Assembly: GCA_028023455.1 (NCBI GenBank)
Contig: JAQFVV010000056.1
Span: 2,854,001 to 2,918,000, forward strand
DNA from: Epiperipatus broadwayi
Lineage: Eukaryota; Onychophora; Udeonychophora; Euonychophora; Peripatidae
Direction: 5' to 3'
DNA length: 64,000 nt
Below the pieces are notes generated by a model, which saw only the letters and a program-made list of their open reading frames with translations, was not told the origin of the DNA and did not search any database. Below are positions 58,080 to 64,000 of the stretch, piece by piece (the stretch's first letter is position 1; each line of letters opens with the position of its first letter). A program made the translations under genes and the position numbers.

Positions 58080-60290
58080 AGCGCAAAGTTGATTAGTGGT
58101 TTTTCATACATTATGTATCATTACACTAGGTTGACTTATGGCAATATTCACCATTGCAATGTGAACAGCTTCTTTGAATTTTCTTCTTTGTACCTTTTCC
58201 TCTCTATTCAATATATTTGTATTTGCCCAATTGAACATAGGCTCATTGCACATCTGTCTCTTCTAATAATCTATTTGTGTTTTTGCAATCATGTTTCCAA
58301 TGGGATAACTGGTCTCACCAATATACATTCTGCCACATTCACATGGTATTTTATAAATGCAGTTTTTACTTTTCAGCATTTCAAATTTAGACTTTGTGGA
58401 TGTTAGAATTCCTCATAGTGTGTTATGGCTCTGGAAAGTTATTCTGATATACTGATTGCAGACTTTTTCTTAATTTGTGTGCTGTTTTGTTAGCTATGAA
58501 TACATTACAGTAGCCAATAATTGTATTTTACCTTTGATGGTTTTTTATTATCTATTTAATGACAGCTCTTGGGTAACCATTTTTTATAAGAGTTTGTTCT
58601 ATGTAGATCTTTTCATTTTTCAAATCACTGTTTCTGAACAAACTTTTTTGCTCTTTTCCATAGTGATAGTATAACTCTATGTTTTGTGTTCCTGATGTGA
58701 TTGGGCATATAAGCTAAGTATTTTCCTGTAATGTGTAAGTTTTCATTAAACTGTAGTTTTGATTTTGTTATATGGAAGTCTTATCACAAGAACATTTAAG
58801 AATGCCAAATTTTGTTCTTGTTCTGACTCTATTGTGAATTCAATTGAAGTGGATATATTGTTGATGTGTTTCCAGAAAGTTTGTAGTAGTGCTCGATTGT
58901 GTGGCCATACAACAAATGTATCATCAACATAGTAAGGCCAAACTTTAGCTAGATATGGTGGAGTCTTTATGGTTGTGGTTTTAAGTTCTTCCATGTAAAC
59001 ATTGTTAATCAGGGGTTTTAATAGTGAGTCTATAGCCATCTCTGAGTTTTCTTGGAAAGAATTCTGTGTTGTATTGAAAGTAAGAGTTGTTCTGGTTTGT
59101 AAACAATTATCACTATATAATCTTTTTTTAAGTATAAACTTTCCACATCAAAACTTACTAGTACATCAGTTCTTTCAATTTTCATGTGCTTGATTAATTC
59201 TGCAAAATGTCTACAATCCCTGGCAAAGCACTGGGTCTTGGTCCAAAGGACTAAGAACTTTGAAAAGAAATCTTGACAAATTTTGGCAAGGTGAATTTCT
59301 AAAACTAACAATAAGTCTTAATGGAGCATGATTCTTATAGATTTTGAGTAGACAATAATGATCATGAATTTTGCAGAAATATGATGTAAGTTTACTTTTT
59401 TCTGATTAACTAAAGCATCTGTCATGCGTCCTGAGTAATATTTGTAACATTGTTTCCATACTTAGTGTCAGTTTTTTTGCCACTTTTTTATATTGGCCTG
59501 TTGTGAGAAGTTCTTGTATTTTGTTGTGATAATCAGTTGTATCCATTATAACTGTTGCATTACCTTTATCAGCAGAGAAAATGATTATAATGCTTTCCTA
59601 TCATCATATATTTTTGACTTCAATTTTTATTGTCTTTCAACTGTTCTTTTTATTCTTCAGTATAATTCTACTGCTTCACCTAAAGGTAATTTTTGAATGA
59701 CCTTATCAATGACTGCCATGGTGTGATGGCAAAGTTTAATGCTTTTTCAAGAATAGAAATTTCAGCAATCTATTAGATGTTTAGAGCTAAGATTTTTAAC
59801 AGATGAAGTTAGTACAATGCTTTATACATTATTACTTTTGATGTAAGTTTGCAAATTTTTTTCTTTTGGCATTCTTTTATTTTTCCATGTAATGTAGAAT
59901 ATTATTTTTTTGCTGGTTGAAAAACTCTTGTGGAGTCTTTTTCAATAAGTTTAGTTTTTAGAAAATATTCTACATCATTAATGAAATACACTGCTGATAC
60001 TCAGAAAACCTTTGAGCTTATATTCTTTCTCTTAACAGAGCTTCACTTGCTTCCTAATAAATTTTCTCAGTTTCCTGGGAGTAAATTGTAGATATTAGTT
60101 GCAAACCCTTGCAAACCCTTAAAAAACTATCTCTTCAGATTTACATTTACATAAGAAAGTTAATTGATTTTCAACTTTGGACAGATTTAGACATACTTTT
60201 TCATAATGCCTATAGTTTGATACAGTATCAGGTCCATACCGAATACTTAATGCTTTCCTGAAGACTTGTGATGATGGTATTTTAGTTGTA
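58080..60290 (-). pseudogene. PLE2 polyprotein: Penelope RT plus GIY-YIG, multiply broken
   Basis: Landmarks on the minus strand in order. N-terminal FRKALSIRYGPDTVSNYRHY is near 60260-60200, then LTFLCKC. RT motif A, SFDVESLY, is at 59155-59132. PLI/MEEL and catalytic YVDD are at 58931-58920. FLNVLVIR is near 58808-58779. An NGYPRAVI segment is near 58590. The GIY-YIG core YKIPCECGRMYIGETSYPIG is near 58352-58293. The tail FKEAVHIA..N..ISQPSV is near 58180-58120. Many stops and frameshifts break the frame. FDVESLY and YVDD are typical of canonical Penelope/Poseidon elements and unlike the DVSELYGS type of PLE1 and PLE3, so two PLE lineages coexist here. Confidence 0.85.
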
Positions 60291-60384
60291 TTTATATATT
60301 AGACTATTTCTATCATCTAATATTAAGTATTGAAGGTCTTTAATAAAAATTTAATTTTATTTAATAACATACAGATTAGCATAT

Positions 60385-60426
60385 GCACAATGTTTTGAGT
60401 GGAATTATTCTACTCTCTTCTTCAGG
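60385..60426 (-). ncRNA. Hammerhead-like block of the truncated PLE2 copy
   Basis: Minus strand: ACCTGAAGAAGAGAGTAGAA, then TAATTCCACTC and AAAACATTGTGC. Same position relative to the tRNA-like block as in the other two copies; stem II is weaker. Confidence 0.35.
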
Positions 60427-60451
60427 TGTTGGTGACCTGACCAGTGATAGT

Positions 60452-60535
60452 ACAAGCATGAGAACTGAACCTAGACCCTTAGATTTTTGAATACTGAATT
60501 TTAAGATAGCACTCTAATCAAATGTGCTATCCTGC
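60452..60535 (-). repeat. tRNA-like block of the truncated PLE2 copy
   Basis: Minus strand has TAGCACATTTGATTAGAGTG and a B-box-like AGGTTCAGTTCTC at conserved spacing. Confidence 0.5.
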
Positions 60536-60589
60536 CAAAGGCAAAAGTCAGCAGAAATTTCATATATTTATCTATGAGATCATCCTGAT

Positions 60590-60935
60590 TTTTCCATTTT
60601 TTCCTGACAGCAAAGTGATTAATGATTTTCATACATAATGATTAGTCACACTAAGTTGACTTAGAGAATTATTTAGCATTGTTATGTGAGTAGCTCCAGT
60701 AATTTTTATTCTTTGTATCTTTTTCTGTCTATCCAATATTTTTGTATTTTTCCAAATGAACATATGTTCATTGGTACACACATGGTTTGTTAACATAAAA
60801 ACATATGTTTCTTTCTTCTAATTATCAGTTTGTGTTTTTGAAATCGCTTTTCAATGGGGTGACTGGTCTCACCAATTTACTTTTTTTCCCATTCACATGG
60901 TATTCCATAGATGCAGTTGCTTTTCAGCATTTCAA
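60590..60935 (-). pseudogene. GIY-YIG fragment of the truncated PLE2 copy
   Basis: Minus strand: CIYGIPCEWEKK, a stop in place of Tyr, then IGETSHPIEKRFQKHKLIIR near 60870-60800. This is closely parallel to YKIPCECGRMYIGET in the longer copy. The RT is absent; the fragment starts near 60950. Confidence 0.7.
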
Positions 60936-61094
60936 GTTTGTAGATATACTAATCTGTGTGCTATTACTAACAGTAGAATGTAATTGTAAATTTAAATAAA
61001 GTTAAATTTTTCTAAAGACATTCTACAATATTAGGTGATGTAAATAGTTCACTATATAAATACAACTAAAATACCATTATCACAAACTTCAGGA

Positions 61095-61408
61095 AAACAT
61101 ATAATCTAGTATATTCAAATTAATTTACTGAGAAGTAAAAAAGAAAATAGAACTCATCATGATAATCAATTTCGGGACAGAATAGCTTTTTACAGATTTT
61201 TTTTTTAATTTTTAACTAAAACAGGGCAAAATTTTAGTAAACTAAGTAGAATAACTATGGGGTTTAATATAAAAAAAAGCCTAATCAGGATTAAAATTGC
61301 TCAGAAATCTGAAAAGATTTTGGTTTCATAGAGATTCAAATTCTAGATCACAGGAATGACAAATGGTGGACCTAACCACTATTGCTAAGAGATTCCTACA
61401 TTTAAATA
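61095..61408 (-). other. Spacer with a tRNA-like fragment at 61328-61390
   Basis: On the minus strand TAGCAATAGTGGTTAGGTCC resembles an A box and GAATTTGAATCTC a B box. The cloverleaf is incomplete, so it is at best a SINE remnant. Nothing else is recognised. Confidence 0.3.
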
Positions 61409-61455
61409 CACAAACACACACACATACACACACACTCACATATATATATATATAT
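61409..61455. repeat. (CA)n(TA)n microsatellite
   Basis: CA-rich run passing into TA repeats, directly abutting the inverted arm of PLE3. Confidence 0.9.
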
Positions 61456-61712
61456 GTAATTATATAACTGAATATTTGTAAATACAGTAACTAATAATTA
61501 AAAAATATTTTATCCACTTAGGAGCACTTTCGATTATCCCAGTAATCTGTTTCAACTAAAGCTTTGAAATGCTAACTTTCCCACAATTCCATGATCTTAA
61601 CGTTTGCTGCTTGCCTGTTAGTCAATTCATATTTATATTTGTTTATTAGCATAGCTTCTTTAATTTTTCTTTTGTTATTTTTTTCAATTTGCAATATTTT
61701 TGCACTGTTAAA
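61456..61712 (-). repeat. Inverted arm of PLE3 (reverse copy of its 3' end)
   Basis: About 257 bp nearly identical to the reverse complement of 62439-62698, with only a handful of differences (for example TTCGATTATC against TTTGATTATC and a 3-bp indel). It contains the last ~44 codons of the PLE protein in reverse plus ~125 bp of 3' UTR. Confidence 0.9.
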
Positions 61713-62573
61713 GGCCTAAGATGGATAAAAACAGATGAAGATTTAATGTGCATTCAGTTTCTTGATCTTAAAATAACTAGAAATCAATGCATGCTGGATT
61801 ACTGTATGACCATTAAACCTATAGTAAAAAGAGGTTATATTCCATATAAATCAAAAGTGCCAATGTCACACAAAATGACAGGTTTGAAGCCCTTTTTATT
61901 TAGAAATAATAGTCTTAGCAAATATTCATCAGATAAAGGCAAAAATATTGAAATATATTCAAATGAATTGTTAAATGTTGGCTACAATTATAATCACATA
62001 TATAATGTTATTAGAGAATTTAATATAAAATATAAAAATAAAAATCTTAATAATAATATTGATTCTCCTGCTAATAAAAAAATATGGATATCAATCCCAT
62101 ATATTTCAAATTATCAAGTAAAGTTTATAAAGAAAATTTATAAAGATATATGTGACGTTGCATTTTACACACCTCCTACATTAAACAAATTAATAAATAA
62201 CTCCAAAGATAAAACCTCGTTTATAAATAAAAATTGTGTCATATATAAATGGATATGTAGGTGTGGTGATGGATATATAGGCGAATCTAGATGTACGTTG
62301 GAAAAAAGAACTAAAGAACACTTGCTATTATTAAAACATGTTCAGAAATTAAAAGAAAATTGCATAGTAGATAATAATATTTCAGCATCTGTTTTTTATG
62401 ACCATAATAAATCATATATTTATGGTTTTGACTTTAATTTTAACAGTGCAAAAATATTGCAAATTGAAAAAAATAACAACAAAAGAAAAATTAAAGAAGC
62501 TATGCTAATAAACAAATATAAATATGAATTGATTAACAGGCAAGCAGCAAACATTAAGATCATGGAATTGTAA
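61713..62573 (+). CDS. PLE3, upstream truncated copy: end of RT and GIY-YIG
   Basis: This open frame encodes the C-terminal part of a Penelope-like protein. It starts inside the RT thumb region with IQFLDLKITR, continues with GYIPYKS..P.SHKM and YSNELLNVGYN, then a connector with IPYISNYQVKFIKKIYKDI. The GIY-YIG nuclease is VIYKWICRCGDGYIGESRCT followed by LEKRTKEH. The tail is NKRKIKEAMLINKYKYELIN and RQAANI. The frame formally begins at 61689, but those codons lie in the inverted arm and are not original. It is intact from 61713 to the stop, which suggests a younger insertion than PLE1. The RT palm, including motif A and YVDD, is missing from this copy; the head-to-tail copy downstream supplies an RT start. 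Confidence 0.85.
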   Translation, partial: GLRWIKTDEDLMCIQFLDLKITRNQCMLDYCMTIKPIVKRGYIPYKSKVPMSHKMTGLKPFLFRNNSLSKYSSDKGKNIEIYSNELLNVGYNYNHIYNVIREFNIKYKNKNLNNNIDSPANKKIWISIPYISNYQVKFIKKIYKDICDVAFYTPPTLNKLINNSKDKTSFINKNCVIYKWICRCGDGYIGESRCTLEKRTKEHLLLLKHVQKLKENCIVDNNISASVFYDHNKSYIYGFDFNFNSAKILQIEKNNNKRKIKEAMLINKYKYELINRQAANIKIMEL

Positions 62574-62698
62574 GAAAGTTAGCATTTCAAAGCTTTAGTT
62601 GAAACAGATTACTGGGATAATCAAAAGTGCTCCTAAGTGGATAAAATATTTTTTAATTATTAGTTACTGTATTTACAAATATTCAGTTATATAATTAC
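62439..62698 (+). repeat. Right arm of the PLE3 inverted repeat
   Basis: Covers the end of the coding region and the 3' UTR of the truncated copy; partner of 61456-61712. The sequence CGTATATTG follows and leads into the next PLE copy. Confidence 0.9.
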
Positions 62699-62701
62699 GT
62701 A

Positions 62702-64000
62702 TATTGTTTTTAAAAATACAGACATCGAATCATAATATTATTACATATATACTAATGGAATTTAATACGAGAAATGAAATGTGGATTGTTAAAGAATGGT
62801 GGAAGGTAACTTTCAAAATAATTGACTTAAAATGTAGATTGCAGTTTTTATCCAATTGCAAAAGATTTAAAATATATCCGAATTGCTGTAATATAAAAGT
62901 TAATCAGTCTTGTAAATTGTCTTTGAATACGATTTGTTATATGAAAATGATTGTATTATGAAGTGTAATTTCCACGTGCAAACATTTAATATTTAATAAA
63001 AGGCAATATTTAAAAAGTTTAAATTGTTTAATTGATTTGAATAACCAAGATGATTGGTTTAATTTTAAAAGTAACTGTCAAATGCTATTTAATCGATATT
63101 ATGAAAAAATGTGTATGAAATTTGGTAAAAAAATTAACTTTTTGTATTATAAGAGCCTTAAAAGTCAATCTCAAGATAATTACGTTAATTTGTCGAATAT
63201 GGATCTCGATTTTCAACAAAAACATATATTAAATCTTGGTGCAAAATATGTTGGTGGTCAGTGATCTAGAATTAAAATCTTCAGTTGAAAATTCATTAAG
63301 CAGAATTAAATCTGATTTAAAAATTTGTAATGATTTAGTAAAAAAAGTAAAACAAAAAAAGTTTAATTATAAAACAGATTACGATTGGAACATACAAATA
63401 TATAAATTTAAAAAATTTACATCTGCGAATAATTTAATTTGTATAAAAGAGGACAAAGGCCTTAGGATGTGTTTGTTATTAAAATCTGATTATGAAGACA
63501 AAGTCATTACTCAAATGAAAAATCTTAACTTTATAAAAGTTGATAAAGTAAATATAGAAAACTTACATATTCAATTTATTAATAACATTTTAAAAAAAGC
63601 CAAAAATAAAGCAATTGATAACAGTAATTATTATAAAATTTACCCTTCTGCTGCAATATGTCCTAAGATTTTTTCAAATATAAAACTGCATAAAGAAAAC
63701 GAACCATTATGTTTAATGATTGATTTTGGAGGGGCGTTTTATTATGAAACTTGTTGTTTAATTGAGAAAATGCTACAAGAAATTTTTGGTTTTGGTAAAT
63801 ATACAATAAGTTCTTCATTTGATTTTGTTAATAAAATTCATAACATTAAGATCGATGTTAATGACATTATATGTACTCTAGATGTTAGTGAAATGTATGG
63901 ATCAATTGATCGATTGGCATCTATCGAAATTATTTCAAACGCATTAAGTTTAAAAAATGTTAACATGAAAATAATAAAGTTTATAATTGAAACATTAAAT
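62702..64000 (+). pseudogene. PLE3, downstream copy: N-terminal region and start of RT (runs off window)
   Basis: Coding similarity begins soon after the upstream copy's 3' UTR. Segments: RLQFLSNCKRF.IYPNC (62838-62900), a break, FQQKHILNLGAKY (about 63211-63249), a one-base shift, then an open frame from about 63250 to the window end. That frame holds CIKEDKGLRMCLLLKSDY, IYPSAAICPKIFSNIKLHKE, LMIDFGGAFYYE, FGFGKYTISSSFDFVNKI and motif A, DVSEMYGSID (near 63877-63908). The order is that of PLE RTs (K.DKG, then P..P..Y/I..K.HK, then DF.G, then motif A). The catalytic YVDD and nuclease should lie beyond 64000. At least two frame breaks in the N-terminal part make it a likely pseudogene. Confidence 0.8.

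Larger units (their letters stand above)
56915..60290 (-). mobile_element. Penelope-like element 2 (canonical Penelope/Poseidon type), interrupted
   Basis: Runs on the minus strand from a junction near 60290 down to a 3' end near 56915. Order: N-terminal region, RT, GIY-YIG, 3' region with tRNA-like block (57924-58008) and hammerhead-like block (57857-57899), then a terminal segment split by an 814-bp insertion (57021-57834). Upstream (60.29-61.09 kb) lies the 3' end of another copy in the same orientation, so the two are head-to-tail as is common for PLEs. Confidence 0.8.
60257..61094 (-). mobile_element. Truncated PLE2 copy with inverted arms (head-to-tail junction)
   Basis: Between 60.94 and 60.29 kb lies a minus-strand C-terminal piece plus 3' region of PLE2 type, directly followed by the N-terminus of the next copy. 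The junction segment 60257-60365 recurs in inverted form at 60990-61094 (CTTCAGGAAA and TTTAGTTGTATTTATAT blocks). The inverted arm even carries the first codons of the protein (TTKIP.SQ). This is the complex terminal arrangement known for Penelope elements. Confidence 0.7.

Noticed and set aside
58089-58674. Plus-strand ORFs of 105 and 65 codons
   Set aside because: Antisense to the PLE2 GIY-YIG region, which is clearly coding on the minus strand.
60805-60999. 64-codon plus-strand ORF
   Set aside because: It is the antisense shadow of the GIY-YIG fragment of the truncated PLE2 copy.

Overview
The window is strongly AT-rich eukaryotic DNA with long (TA)n and (AAT)n microsatellites and no compact gene array, operons or bacterial signals. 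It holds Penelope-like retroelements (PLEs) with C-terminal GIY-YIG domains, Merlin/IS1016-type and hAT-type DNA transposons, a non-LTR retrotransposon and hammerhead-ribozyme repeats. This mix points to an invertebrate animal (mollusc, cnidarian, flatworm or similar), but the sequence alone does not fix the phylum. No host gene can be identified with confidence. Only two weak exon-like stretches were seen (7687-7853 and 29439-29678, both minus strand). Nearly everything recognisable is mobile DNA, most of it decayed.

Layout. 2.9-4.5 kb: a Merlin-like DNA transposon, followed by three tandem AT-rich repeat units (4.5-5.35 kb). 6.5-7.05 kb: a large foldback. 9.5-10.3 kb: a cluster of direct and inverted short repeats. 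10.55-11.93 kb: a TIR-bounded element with an internal duplication. 13.1-14.2 kb: a LINE whose RT half is inverted relative to its C-terminal half, a twin-priming signature. 14.7-15.7 kb: a foldback family interrupted by a small hAT element. 18.1-19.6 kb: a second Merlin-like element with a perfect 7-bp target duplication. 25.4-26.0 kb and 31.9-32.5 kb: repeat units carrying hammerhead-ribozyme-like motifs. 26.1-27.9 kb: a 5'-truncated, frameshifted PLE. 38-53 kb: MITE fragments (termini CATCACATGAT), a 3' fragment of another PLE, a pogo/Tigger-like element and short foldbacks. 54.05-54.34 kb: a PLE C-terminal remnant. 56.9-61.1 kb: a minus-strand canonical Penelope in head-to-tail arrangement with a truncated copy. 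Its 3' region carries a tRNA-like block and a hammerhead-like block, and it is interrupted by an 814-bp insertion with 12-bp target duplications that itself contains hammerhead motifs. 61.4-64.0 kb: a plus-strand PLE of a second lineage, again a truncated copy placed head-to-tail before a longer copy, with a ~257-bp inverted arm.

The most notable signal is a dispersed family of ~400-bp repeat units carrying hammerhead-like folds (25.5, 32.3, 57.2 and 57.7 kb). It resembles animal retrozymes, and at 57 kb it is fused with a TIR-bearing MITE and nested in a Penelope element. The second is that both PLE lineages show the same complex junction: an inverted arm, a C-terminal fragment, the 3' UTR, and then the start of the next copy. 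All similarity statements come from reading the sequence by eye; no database search or folding program was run.
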